DNA of 64,000 bases from Pseudomonas protegens CHA0. GTDB lineage: Bacteria > Pseudomonadota > Gammaproteobacteria > Pseudomonadales > Pseudomonadaceae. The stretch spans positions 1,489,001-1,553,000 of the forward strand of contig NC_021237.1 in NCBI RefSeq assembly GCF_000397205.1, given 5' to 3'. The notes under the pieces are model-generated. The model did no database searches. It was given only the letters and a program-made list of their open reading frames with translations, and was not told the DNA's origin. Both the position numbers and the translations under genes were made by a program. Of this stretch, positions 52,974 through 61,533 are shown piece after piece. Positions within the stretch are counted from its first letter, which is position 1; each line of letters starts with the position of its first letter.

Positions 52974-53741
52974 ATGGCCAGCAAGGTAGAAACCGGCAGC
53001 GTGCGCTCTGTGGAGCGGGCCCTGGCCATTGTCGAGCTGATCGGCCAGCACCAGGCCCTGGGCCTGGAGGAGCTGCACTACCTGACGGGCCTGGCCAAGG
53101 CCACGGTATCGCGCATGCTGCTGACCCTGCAGGAACAGGGCTGGATCTATCGAGGCCTGAGTGACCGGCGCTACCGCCTGAGCGCCCGGAGCCTGTTCGG
53201 TGACAGCCGGCAGCGCTTCAAGCGCCAGATGGTGGAGCAGGCGGCGCCCTGGTTGCTGGAATTGAGTGCACGTACCGGGTTGGTCACCGACCTGTCGAGC
53301 TTCGACGGCGAGAGCCTGGAGGTCCTGGAAAGTGCGGTGCCCGAGGTATTGCGCAAGCGCTACCCGAGCAACAGCCGGATTGTCGGCCAGCATGCCAGCC
53401 TGTTTCATTCGGCCATGGGCAAGGCCTGCCTGGGGGCCCTGGCCAGTGCAGAAGTCGAGCGTCTGGCCGAGCAGGAGCAGGTGCCGGCCGAAGCCCGGCA
53501 ACAGTGCCTGGAATCCCAGCACCTGGGGTTCGGCCAGCGCACCGAAGGGCACTGGGAATACCCGGTGCGCCTGCCGTTCCTGATCCGCGCCGTGGCCTTG
53601 CCGCTGCAGGCCGAAGGCCGGGTGATCGGCAGTATCGCCCTGCACTGGCCGCGGGACCTGGCCTGTGTCGAACAGGTGCGCAACCGCCACCTGTGGCTAC
53701 TGGCGGAAACCGTCGAGCAGGTGCAGAAAGACATCGCCTGA
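52974..53741 (+). CDS. IclR-family regulator of the amide locus
   Basis: This 255-residue IclR protein has its HTH in SVERALAIVELIGQHQALGLEEL and LTGLAKATVSRMLLTLQEQGWI (12-59). The effector domain contains QHASLFHSAMGKACLGAL near 138-155 and VALPLQAEGRVIGSIALH near 208-225. ATG 52974 follows GGGAG at 52961-52965. It is 81 bases after the amidase in the same direction. Two near-identical palindromes before the amidohydrolase and before the OprD gene are likely its sites. Confidence 0.9.
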   Translation: MASKVETGSVRSVERALAIVELIGQHQALGLEELHYLTGLAKATVSRMLLTLQEQGWIYRGLSDRRYRLSARSLFGDSRQRFKRQMVEQAAPWLLELSARTGLVTDLSSFDGESLEVLESAVPEVLRKRYPSNSRIVGQHASLFHSAMGKACLGALASAEVERLAEQEQVPAEARQQCLESQHLGFGQRTEGHWEYPVRLPFLIRAVALPLQAEGRVIGSIALHWPRDLACVEQVRNRHLWLLAETVEQVQKDIA

Positions 53742-53808
53742 AACCTCCCGCTCGGGCCTTCCGGCTGCCCTGATCGTGCTGCCCGGACAACGCTCTCCTC
53801 AGACACCG

Positions 53809-53828
53809 GGTTCCATTCTGCGGAACCA
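53809..53828. promoter_or_regulatory. Candidate IclR operator upstream of the OprD gene
   Basis: GGTTCCA-TTCTG-CGGAACC (53809-53827) repeats the GTTCCA-N5-(T/C)GGAAC pattern seen at 48705 with the same spacer length. It is 98 bases before the porin ATG. Confidence 0.65.
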
Positions 53829-53902
53829 GTGCCCATTGCCCTTTGCCCCGCTGCTCCGAGAATGAAGCCTGGTCCGCCTTCGGCGGCCATGACGCCAATT
53901 CC

Positions 53903-53910
53903 AATAATAA
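53903..53910 (+). promoter_or_regulatory. Candidate Hfq/Crc motif before the OprD gene
   Basis: AATAATAAGAACAGG: AATAATAA fits AAnAAnAA and directly precedes the AGGTGA ribosome site of the porin. Confidence 0.5.
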
Positions 53911-53924
53911 GAACAGGTGATCTC

Positions 53925-55232
53925 ATGCGGGCTGAGCAACGTTATCTGAGCGGGTTGTTGTGTTGTCTGGTGGCCGGTGGGGCCTTGGCCGAGGGCTTTT
54001 TCGAGGACAGCCGCAGGTCCTTGCGTTACAGCCAGTCCTACTGGAAGGAAAACGACGGGGGAGGGTTCGGTCCGACCCGGGATGAATGGGTACAGGCCAC
54101 CCAGTTCAGCTTCAGTTCCGGCTGGTACCGCGAGGTGCTGGGGCTCGACTACAGCTATGGCCTGGCCGATGCCTTGCACGTAGGGCGAGACGCCAACAAC
54201 ATCAGCAACCTGCGAGCCGACCGCAGCGTGCAGCAGCCCCATGGCATCGCCAAGCCACTCGAGCTGTACCTGCGTGGGCGCTGGGTGGATGAAGCCGGAA
54301 CCTTCAGCGCCGGAGTGGGGAAAAAAAGCCGGCAATACCAGCTTTACCGCGACGATCGCTATTCGCGCATCCTGCCGGCGGCCACCCTGGGCCAGGACCT
54401 GAGCTACGAGCGTGGCGCGCTGAGCCTGAACTTCAGCCGCATCGACGGTTTCAGCCCGCGCAACGACTCGGGCTGGAGCCAGGACCTGCGCAACTATCGA
54501 GGGCAGAGGATCGATGACCTGCGGCTCTATGCCCTGGGTCATGTGTTGCCTGGTGGCAGCAACCTGCAGCTTGAATACGGCGTGGCCCGGGACTACCTGC
54601 GCGCGTCCTCGGTGAAACTGACCCACAGTTTCGAACTGGCCCCCGAGCGCGGCATCGATGTGTATGCCATCTGGGGGCGCCAACAGGATGCCGGCAAGCG
54701 CTTCGAGTATTCCGGCGTGCGCGGCCTGTATGAGGCGGAGCGCTCTCACGATGCTCGGCATCTGGATCTGCTGTTCAAGTACCGGTTCAGCCGCTACTAC
54801 GCCGGGCTGACCTGGAACAAGGTCTGGGGTGACGACTATGACCGCACCTTCTTCGCCCAGGACAACGGCACCTGGAACAGCAGCGGCAAGCTGTTCTACT
54901 ACTTCGGCCTGCAGGACGAGGAGATGTTCAAGCTGCTGGGAGGCATGGATTTCGCCGACTTCGGCTTGCCGCGGCTGAAGTTGGATATGCACTACGCTGC
55001 CTCCAATCACGCCAAAGGCTACGCAGGTTTTTCCCGCCGGGAATTTCAGAGCGTGCTGCGCTATGCCTTCGACGGCTGGTTCGATGGGCTCGATGTCGCC
55101 TGGCTGCACGGGCGCTTTCGTACCCACGGGGAGCCCGACGGCATCCAGCGCCAGAGCCTCTCCGGAGGACCGGCAGGCATCATCAGCCATAGCGCCGAAC
55201 GCTTCTACCTGAACTATACCTACCGCTTCTAG
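53925..55232 (+). CDS. OprD-family outer-membrane porin of the amide locus
   Basis: The 435-residue porin has a signal peptide (YLSGLLCCLVAGGALA, cleaved about 22). The mature start GFFEDSRRSLRYSQSYWKEN is a diverged form of the OprD N-terminus, and the closing strand RFYLNYTYRF ends in Phe as barrel proteins do. ATG 53925 is chosen after AGGTGA; earlier starts in the same frame have no signal peptide. With its own operator-like site and a candidate Hfq/Crc motif it is probably induced with the amidohydrolase genes and catabolite-repressed. Confidence 0.87.
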   Translation: MRAEQRYLSGLLCCLVAGGALAEGFFEDSRRSLRYSQSYWKENDGGGFGPTRDEWVQATQFSFSSGWYREVLGLDYSYGLADALHVGRDANNISNLRADRSVQQPHGIAKPLELYLRGRWVDEAGTFSAGVGKKSRQYQLYRDDRYSRILPAATLGQDLSYERGALSLNFSRIDGFSPRNDSGWSQDLRNYRGQRIDDLRLYALGHVLPGGSNLQLEYGVARDYLRASSVKLTHSFELAPERGIDVYAIWGRQQDAGKRFEYSGVRGLYEAERSHDARHLDLLFKYRFSRYYAGLTWNKVWGDDYDRTFFAQDNGTWNSSGKLFYYFGLQDEEMFKLLGGMDFADFGLPRLKLDMHYAASNHAKGYAGFSRREFQSVLRYAFDGWFDGLDVAWLHGRFRTHGEPDGIQRQSLSGGPAGIISHSAERFYLNYTYRF

Positions 55233-55313
55233 CTCTACTGCGCCGCCTGCCGTGACGTTTGCCAGCCTTCTGGCGGGCGGTTAAGGTGGCGCCTTCTGTA
55301 CATGGGAGCTTGC

Positions 55314-55895
55314 ATGCGTACGCCGATCCGCCTTCTTTTCAGCCTGCTCGGGGTACTGGCCCTGCCGGCCCAGGCCAACTGGTACCTGGACAACGAATCT
55401 TCCCGCGTGTCCTTCGTCACCACCAAGAACGCCAGTGTTTCCGAGGTCCAGCGCTTTCTGGTGCTGCATGGCAAGGTCGATGGCAAGGGCCAGGCGCAGT
55501 TGCAGATCGAACTGGAGTCGGTGAGCAGCGGGATTCCCTTGCGCGATGAGCGCATGCGCCAGGAACTGTTCCAGATCGCCCAGTTTCCCGAGGCGCGGAT
55601 CAGTGCACAGATCAACCTGCGACCGATCAACGACCTGGCCCCCGGCGCACAGATCGAATTGCTGCTGCCGGTCACCGTCGCCCTGCACGGCCAGGAACAC
55701 ACCTACAACGCCGAACTGCTGGCCACCCGCCTGGATGACCGGCGCTTCCAGGTGGTGACCCTGGAGCCTCTGGTGCTTAACGCCGAGGACTTCAACCTGG
55801 CCCCCGGCCTCGACAGCCTGCGCAAGATGGCCGGGTTGTCGGCCATCAGTTTCTCGGTGCCGGTGGGTGCGGTGCTGATCTTCACGGCGCGCTGA
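55314..55895 (+). CDS. YceI-family periplasmic lipid-binding-like protein
   Basis: The 193-residue protein has a signal peptide (RLLFSLLGVLALPAQA) and the YceI lipocalin-like barrel: NWYLDNESSRVSFVTTKN at the mature start, IPLRDERMRQELFQIAQFPEA near 77-97, and the terminal AISFSVPVGAVLIF. Relatives bind polyisoprenoids. GGGAG at 55304-55308 precedes ATG 55314; a second ATG 12 bases upstream overlaps that site. Only 1 base separates its stop from the PLD gene, so they are likely co-transcribed. Confidence 0.88.
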   Translation: MRTPIRLLFSLLGVLALPAQANWYLDNESSRVSFVTTKNASVSEVQRFLVLHGKVDGKGQAQLQIELESVSSGIPLRDERMRQELFQIAQFPEARISAQINLRPINDLAPGAQIELLLPVTVALHGQEHTYNAELLATRLDDRRFQVVTLEPLVLNAEDFNLAPGLDSLRKMAGLSAISFSVPVGAVLIFTAR

Positions 55896-55896
55896 C

Positions 55897-57054
55897 ATGC
55901 GCGCAGCGGTGTTCCCCTGGCGCGAAGGCAACCGCTTCGAGTTGCTGATCGACGGCCCGCAGTTCTTCCCGCGGATGCTGGTGGCCATTGCCCGCGCCCA
56001 GCACCAGGTGGAACTGGAACTGTACCTGGTGGAAGCCGGGACCTGCGCCGAGGCCATGGTCCAGGCCCTGGTGCAGGCAGCGCAGCGCGGGGTGCGGGTG
56101 CGCTGCCTGTTCGACGACTACGGCAGCCTGGCCTTTACCCAGGCCCTGCGCCGCAGCCTGACCGAGGCCGGTGTCGAGCTGCGCTTCTACAACCGGCTGA
56201 AATGGCGCCAGGGCTTTCTCAACCTGTACCGCGATCATCGCAAGCTGCTGCTGGTGGACCAGGCCCTGGCGGTGGTGGGCGGCACCGGAGTCACCGATGA
56301 GTTCTGGAAGCCCGAGGACAACAGCTGCGACTGGCATGAGGTGATGGTGGAGATTGCCGGCCCCATGGTCAGCGACTGGCAGCAACTGTTCGACCGGCAA
56401 TGGAGCGCCAACCTGTATCGCGGGGCCTGGAAGCCCGGTGCCGATTTCGGCCTGCCACGCCTGCCGCGCCTGCCCGATACCGGCGAGGGCATGGGCCGGG
56501 TGGCCTACGCCGACGCCCGCCAACACCGCGACATCCTGCATTCGCTGATCCGGGCCCTGAGCAGCGGGCAGCGGCGCATCTGGCTGGCGACCCCGTATTT
56601 TCTGCCCACCTGGTCGGTGCGCCGTTCGTTGCGCAAGGCGGCGGCCCGGGGCCTCGACGTACGCCTGCTGCTGACCGGGCCGCGCACCGACCACCCGGCG
56701 GTGCGCTATGCCGGGCACCGCTACTACCCGCGCCTGCTCAAGGCCGGGGTGCGGATTTTCGAGTACCAGCCGCGTTTCCTGCACCTGAAGATGGCACTGG
56801 TGGACGACTGGGTGAGCGTGGGCTCGTGCAACTTCGACCACTGGAACCTGCGCTTCAACCTGGAAGCCAATCTGGAAGCCCTGGACCCTGCGTTGACCCA
56901 GGCAGTGGTGGCGAGTTTTGACGCCGACTTTGCCCAGAGCGAGGAAGTCAGCCTGGCGGTGTGGCGCAAGCGACCGCTGTGGCGGCGGATCAAGCAGCGG
57001 ATCTGGGGTTGGGTCGACCGTCTGGTGGTCAACCTGCTGGATCGGCGCGGCTGA
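55897..57054 (+). CDS. clsB: Cardiolipin synthase-like phospholipase D protein
   Basis: The 385-residue PLD-superfamily enzyme has two HKD motifs: YRDHRKLLLVDQALAVVGG near 112-130 and FLHLKMALVDDWVSVGSCN near 291-309 (HxK with Asp and Gly/Ser-Asn following). There is no N-terminal membrane helix, as in ClsB rather than ClsA. A basic, aromatic C-terminus (RKRPLWRRIKQRIWGWVDRL) may bind the membrane. It should join phospholipids into cardiolipin or related lipids. The symbol is by resemblance. Confidence 0.82.
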   Translation: MRAAVFPWREGNRFELLIDGPQFFPRMLVAIARAQHQVELELYLVEAGTCAEAMVQALVQAAQRGVRVRCLFDDYGSLAFTQALRRSLTEAGVELRFYNRLKWRQGFLNLYRDHRKLLLVDQALAVVGGTGVTDEFWKPEDNSCDWHEVMVEIAGPMVSDWQQLFDRQWSANLYRGAWKPGADFGLPRLPRLPDTGEGMGRVAYADARQHRDILHSLIRALSSGQRRIWLATPYFLPTWSVRRSLRKAAARGLDVRLLLTGPRTDHPAVRYAGHRYYPRLLKAGVRIFEYQPRFLHLKMALVDDWVSVGSCNFDHWNLRFNLEANLEALDPALTQAVVASFDADFAQSEEVSLAVWRKRPLWRRIKQRIWGWVDRLVVNLLDRRG

Positions 57055-57090
57055 CTCACGTGGCTGACTGTCACGGCTGACACGGCTGGC

Positions 57091-57226
57091 TGTGGCCGCT
57101 GCCGCAGGCTGCGAACGAGCGCGAAGCGGTCGCGGCGGTCGTGAGTCCGATGGAGGTTTGGCGGGAGATCGACAAGCACGGTCCTGCGGACCTTTGCGCA
57201 GCCTCGCAGGCTCGGCAGCGGCTACA
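57091..57226. repeat. TGTGGCCGCTGCCGCAGGCTGCG-type inverted-repeat element
   Basis: The left end is TGTGGCCGCTGCCGCAGG, and the right end CTCGGCAGCGGCTACA is its inverse. It is the fourth copy of the family, between clsB and bglX. Confidence 0.75.
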
Positions 57227-57261
57227 GATATTGCAGCGATTGTGGGGATTACAGAAGGAGT

Positions 57262-57288
57262 CGGCCGGCGCAGGTCCTGCGCCGGCCG
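57262..57288. terminator. Perfect 27-base GC palindrome after bglX
   Basis: CGGCCGGCGCAGG-T-CCTGCGCCGGCCG lies 10 bases beyond the bglX stop. There is no T-run in either direction, so it may stabilise mRNA ends or work with Rho. Confidence 0.6.
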
Positions 57289-57297
57289 CTGGCAGGC

Positions 57298-59589
57298 TCA
57301 GAGCAGTTCGAAGCTCTGTTGCTTGACGTCCTGGGAATCCAGGCCGATCTGCACATTGAAGTCGCCCGGCTCTGCGGCGTACTTGAGCTGCGCGTTGTAG
57401 AACTTCAGGTCGTCCTCGGTGATGGTGAAGTGAATGGCTTTCTCTTCACCTGCCTTGAGCATGACTTTCTGGAAGTTCTTCAATTCCTTGATCGGGCGGA
57501 TCATCGAGCCGGCCACGTCCTGGATGTACAGCTGCACCACGGTTTCGCCGTCACGCTTGCCGGTGTTCTTCACCGTCACGCTGGCGTCGAGCTTGCCGCT
57601 CTTGTTCAGGGTGGTGGAGGACAGGGCCATGTCCGACAGGCTGAAGCTGGTGTAGCTCAGGCCATAGCCGAACGGGAACAGCGGGCCGGTGGTGTCGTCG
57701 AAGTACTGCGAGGTGTAGTTGCCCGGCTTGCCCGGGGTGAACGGCCGGCCGATGGTCAGGTGGTTGTAGTAGGTGGGGATCTGCCCCACGGAGCGGGGGA
57801 AGGTGATCGGCAGCTTGCCCGACGGGTTGTAGTCGCCGAACAGCACGTCGGCGATGGCGTTGCCACCTTCGGTGCCGCTGAACCAGGTTTCCAGGATCGC
57901 ATCGGCCTGCTGGTTTTCTTCCAGCAGCGACAGCGGCCGGCCATTCATCAGCACCAGCACCAGTGGCTTGCCGGTGGCCTTGAGGGCCTTGATCAGGTCG
58001 CGCTGGCTGGCAGGAATGTGCAGGTCGGTGCGGCTCGAGGATTCGTGGGACATGCCCCGGGATTCACCCACCGCGGCCACGATCACATCCGATTGCCGGG
58101 CGGCCTTCACCGCTTCGTCGATCATCTGCTGCGCCGGGCGCGGGTCGTCCACCACTTCCGGGGCATCGAAGTTGAGGAAGTTCAGGTAGTCCACCACCTT
58201 CTTGTCGGCGGTGATGTTGGAGCCCCGGGCGTACACCAGTTGGGCCTTGTCTCCCAGTACATTGCGCATGCCGTCGTACAGGGTCACCGATTGCGCCGGC
58301 ACCCCGGCGGCGGCCCAACTGCCCATCATGTCGATCGGCGCCTTGGCCAGCGGGCCTACAAGGGCGATCTTGGCGGTTTTCTGCAGTGGCAGGGTGTCGT
58401 TCTGGTTCTTCAGCAGCACCAGGCTGCGCCGCGCGATATCCCGGGCGTCGCTGCGGTGCAGGCGGCTTTCGGCGTTGGTGTCGGCGGGGTCGTCCTCGGC
58501 CTTGCCGATGCGCACGTACGGGTCCTTGAACAGGCCCATGTCGTACTTGGCGGCCAGCACTTCACGCACGGCGTTGTCGATGTCCTTCTGTTCGATCTCG
58601 CCGGACTTGAGCAGCCCCGGCAGCTCCTTGCCGTACAGCGAATCGTTCATGCTCATGTCGATGCCGGCCTTGATCGCCAGTTTGGCCGCTTCACGTCCGT
58701 CCTTGGCGACGCCATGGCGGATCAGTTCGATGATCGCCCCGTGGTCGCTCACCGCCAGGCCCTTGAAGCCCCATTCCTTGCGCAGCAGGTCGTTCATCAG
58801 CCAGGTGTTGGAGGTGGCGGGCACGCCGTTGATCGAGTTCAGGGCCACCATCACCCCGCCGGCGCCGGCGTCGATTGCCGCGCGGTAGGGCGGCAGGTAG
58901 TCCTGGTACATCTTCACCGGGCTCATGTCGACGATGTTGTAGTCGCGACCGCCTTCCACCGCGCCATACAGGGCGAAGTGCTTGACGCTGGCCATGATGC
59001 TGTCCGGCAGGGCCGGGCTCTGGCCCTGGTAGGCCTTGACCATGACCTTGGCGATGCGCGAGACCAGGTAGGTGTCTTCGCCAAAGCCTTCGGAGGTACG
59101 GCCCCAGCGCGGATCGCGGGAGATATCGACCATCGGTGCAAAAGTGATGTCCAGGCTGTCGGCGCTGGCTTCCTTGGCGGCAATGCGCCCGGAGCGGCCG
59201 ATGGCATCCATGTCCCAGCTGGAGGCCAGGGCCAGGCTGATGGGGAAGATGGTCCGGTGGCCGTGGATCACGTCGTAGGCGAAGAACATCGGGATCTTCA
59301 GCCGGCTGCGCATGGCCGCGTCCTGCATCGGCCGGTTTTCCGGGCGGGTGATGGAGTTGAAGGTGCCGCCGATATTGCCCGCGGCAATTTCCTTGCGAAT
59401 CAGCTCGCGGGGCATTTCCGGGCCGATGCTGATCAGCCGCAGCTGGCCGATCTTCTCTTCCAGGGTCATGCGCTTGAGCAGGTCGCTGATAAAGGCTTCT
59501 TTGTTTTCCAGGGGGACCGGGGCAGTTTCGGCCAATACAGGGTGACTGGCCAGGCTGACCAGCAGGCCCAGCAAACACAGCTTCTTCAT
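57298..59589 (-). CDS. bglX: Periplasmic beta-glucosidase, GH3
   Basis: The 763-residue glycoside hydrolase family 3 enzyme has a signal peptide (KKLCLLGLLVSLASHPVLA). Its N-terminal barrel carries AYDVIHGHRTIFPISLALA, SVKHFALYGAVEGGRDYN and the catalytic nucleophile Asp in FKGLAVSDHGAI near 285. Its alpha/beta domain contains AAVGESRGMSHESSSRTDL, and a fibronectin-III-like C-terminus is present (GKRDGETVVQLYIQD). This is the BglX layout. ATG 59589 is the only start that places the signal peptide at the N-terminus. It is monocistronic. Confidence 0.93.
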   Translation of the reverse strand: MKKLCLLGLLVSLASHPVLAETAPVPLENKEAFISDLLKRMTLEEKIGQLRLISIGPEMPRELIRKEIAAGNIGGTFNSITRPENRPMQDAAMRSRLKIPMFFAYDVIHGHRTIFPISLALASSWDMDAIGRSGRIAAKEASADSLDITFAPMVDISRDPRWGRTSEGFGEDTYLVSRIAKVMVKAYQGQSPALPDSIMASVKHFALYGAVEGGRDYNIVDMSPVKMYQDYLPPYRAAIDAGAGGVMVALNSINGVPATSNTWLMNDLLRKEWGFKGLAVSDHGAIIELIRHGVAKDGREAAKLAIKAGIDMSMNDSLYGKELPGLLKSGEIEQKDIDNAVREVLAAKYDMGLFKDPYVRIGKAEDDPADTNAESRLHRSDARDIARRSLVLLKNQNDTLPLQKTAKIALVGPLAKAPIDMMGSWAAAGVPAQSVTLYDGMRNVLGDKAQLVYARGSNITADKKVVDYLNFLNFDAPEVVDDPRPAQQMIDEAVKAARQSDVIVAAVGESRGMSHESSSRTDLHIPASQRDLIKALKATGKPLVLVLMNGRPLSLLEENQQADAILETWFSGTEGGNAIADVLFGDYNPSGKLPITFPRSVGQIPTYYNHLTIGRPFTPGKPGNYTSQYFDDTTGPLFPFGYGLSYTSFSLSDMALSSTTLNKSGKLDASVTVKNTGKRDGETVVQLYIQDVAGSMIRPIKELKNFQKVMLKAGEEKAIHFTITEDDLKFYNAQLKYAAEPGDFNVQIGLDSQDVKQQSFELL

Positions 59590-59971
59590 GAATATTGTTC
59601 TCAAGGGCTCAAGACCGACGCATGAGTGACGCGTCGAACAGCCAAAATTTAGGGAGCGACTATTGTTGTTCAGATAATTCCCGCACACTTCAGGCGGTGT
59701 GAAAACTGCTGCGTTCGGCAATACGGCGTTAAAAACAGGCTCGGAATGCTCATGTAGCCTCCTACACTCCGCTTCCTCGCCTGTTTTTGCCTTGTCTTGC
59801 ATTCACTCGCGACGTTTTCACACCGCCTTATTTCTGAACTCTTTTTCGCGCTGGGCATCTTTTAGCCCATCAGCCCGATGCATTCCAGTGGCGCAGGCAG
59901 ATTTTGCCCACAGGATGTGTGAAAGCGGGCAAAAGCTTCATTTCAATCAGGTTGTGCAAGGAGCCTCACCC
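59590..59971. other. bglX-lemA divergent intergenic region, 382 bases
   Basis: This contains the bglX and lemA promoters and a large nested palindrome at 59692-59828. No gene is supported, although open frames extend into it from both sides. Confidence 0.5.
59692..59828. repeat. 137-base nested palindrome (MITE-like or structured RNA)
   Basis: Outer arms AGGCGGTGTGAAAAC (59692-59706) and GTTTTCACACCGCCT (59814-59828) are perfect 15-base inverses. Inside lie AAAAACAGGC (59731-59740) with GCCTGTTTTT (59779-59788), and a central TGTAG-CCTC-CTACA (59753-59766). The whole can fold as one long hairpin. Confidence 0.75.
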
Positions 59972-60580
59972 ATGAACATCACTCAAAGCCTGCGTTCGAG
60001 CTGGCCCATCGCTGCCTTGTTGCTGCTTACCAGCCTGCTCAGCGGCTGCGGCATCAACAACATTCCGACCCTGGACGAGCAGGTCAAGGCCGACTGGGGC
60101 CAGGTGCAGAACCAGTACCAGCGCCGCGCCGACCTGATCCCCAACCTGGTGGAAACCGTCAAGGGCTACGCCAAGCACGAAGAGCAGACCCTCACCGCGG
60201 TGATCGAGGCGCGGGCCAAGGCCACCTCGATCCAGGTGGACGCCAGCACCCTGGACAACCCGGAAAAACTCAAGCAGTTCCAGCAGGCCCAGGACCAGTT
60301 GAGCGGTGCCCTGAGCCGCCTGATGGTGGTCTCCGAGCGCTACCCGGACCTCAAGGCCAACCAGAATTTCCTGGCCCTGCAATCCCAGCTTGAAGGCACC
60401 GAGAACCGCATCGCCGTGGCCCGTCGCGACTTCATCCTGGCGGTGCAGAAGTACAACACCGAGATCCGTACCTTCCCCGGCCGCCTGTGGCACAGCCTGA
60501 TGTACAGCGACATGCCGGTGCGTGAATCCTTCGAGGCCACCAGCCCCGACGCCGACAAAGCGCCGCAAGTTAAATTCTGA
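59972..60580 (+). CDS. LemA-family lipoprotein
   Basis: The 202-residue protein has a lipobox LLSGC (Cys24) after a hydrophobic leader and the LemA core. YQRRADLIPNLVETVKGYAKHE near 49-70 and EARAKATSIQVDA near 80-92 are followed by LMVVSERYPDLKANQNFLAL, the most conserved LemA stretch. Its role is unknown; LemA often pairs with TPM-domain proteins, as here. ATG 59972 follows AAGGAG at 59958-59963. Its stop shares a base with the next ATG (TGATG). Confidence 0.92.
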   Translation: MNITQSLRSSWPIAALLLLTSLLSGCGINNIPTLDEQVKADWGQVQNQYQRRADLIPNLVETVKGYAKHEEQTLTAVIEARAKATSIQVDASTLDNPEKLKQFQQAQDQLSGALSRLMVVSERYPDLKANQNFLALQSQLEGTENRIAVARRDFILAVQKYNTEIRTFPGRLWHSLMYSDMPVRESFEATSPDADKAPQVKF

Positions 60581-61500
60581 TGAGCCCCGGGCGGCGCGTG
60601 CTGCAAGGCGCGCTGCTGTGGCTTTGGCTGGTGGGTGGCGCCGTACTGGCGCAACCACCCGGGCCCACACCCACGGATGGGGTGCCGTTGCGTTCGTCGC
60701 AACCCGCTGTCCAGGTCGAGCCCGCACCGACCACTGCGACAGCGGCACCGATTGAACGCCTGTTTCCCAAGCTGACCGGGCGGGTGGTGGACACCGCGCA
60801 GTTGCTCACGCCATCGGCGCAGGTCTACCTGGCGCAGATGCTGGAGCGGCTCGAGCAGACCACCACCGACCAGGTCGTGGTGGCCACGGTGCCTAGCCTG
60901 GGTGGCCATAGCATTGAGGAGTTCGGCCTGCAGTTGGGCCGGCACTGGGGGATCGGCCGGAAGGACAAGAACAACGGCGTCCTGCTGCTGGTGGCCAAGG
61001 ACGATCGCAAGGTGCGGATCGAGGTCGGTTACGGCCTGGAGGGGCGGCTCAACGACATGGTGGCCCACTTCATCATCGATGGTTCGATCATTCCGTACTT
61101 CAAGGACGACCTGTATTCCTCGGGGATCATTGCCGGGGCCACGTCCATCGTGAACGTACTGTCGTCCACCGACCGGCCGATGCTGGTGTACCGCTCGGTG
61201 GAGAAAAGCTGGTACCAGAACATCGAGTGGATGTGGTGGTTCGAGAGGTTGTTCTACCTGGTGTTCGTCGGTGTACCGTTGTTCGGGTTCCTGACCCAAT
61301 GGCGCAGCGGCGATGACTCGCCGGTTGTTGCCAGCGGCGATTCGGCCAGGCGCGAAACCAGGGCCGAGCGCGACACCGGTTCGAGCAGCAGTGCGTTCGA
61401 CTGGTTCGACTCCAGCAGTTCCAGCTCCAGTTCAAGCTCGGGCAGCTTCAGTGGGGGCGGTGGCAGTTTTGGCGGTGGCGGGGCGTCCGGCAGTTGGTAG
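60580..61500 (+). CDS. TPM-domain (YgcG-like) exported membrane protein 1
   Basis: This 306-residue protein has a signal peptide (LLWLWLVGGAVLAQ), a Pro/Thr-rich spacer, and then a TPM domain (RVVDTAQLLTPSAQVYLAQML, then LQLGRHWGIGRKDKNNGVLL near 121-140). A membrane helix follows (YLVFVGVPLFGFL), and a cytosolic tail of Ser-runs ending in Gly/Ser/Phe repeats. TPM proteins may act in membrane-protein quality control. It is coupled to lemA by a 1-base overlap and 33 bases from its paralogue. Confidence 0.87.
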   Translation: MSPGRRVLQGALLWLWLVGGAVLAQPPGPTPTDGVPLRSSQPAVQVEPAPTTATAAPIERLFPKLTGRVVDTAQLLTPSAQVYLAQMLERLEQTTTDQVVVATVPSLGGHSIEEFGLQLGRHWGIGRKDKNNGVLLLVAKDDRKVRIEVGYGLEGRLNDMVAHFIIDGSIIPYFKDDLYSSGIIAGATSIVNVLSSTDRPMLVYRSVEKSWYQNIEWMWWFERLFYLVFVGVPLFGFLTQWRSGDDSPVVASGDSARRETRAERDTGSSSSAFDWFDSSSSSSSSSSGSFSGGGGSFGGGGASGSW

Positions 61501-61533
61501 CACAAGCGGACAATCATTAAGGACGAGGTGCTG

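Noticed and set aside
59590..59802. Upstream extension of bglX by 71 codons
   Set aside because: It would bury the signal peptide and is read through the 137-base palindrome.
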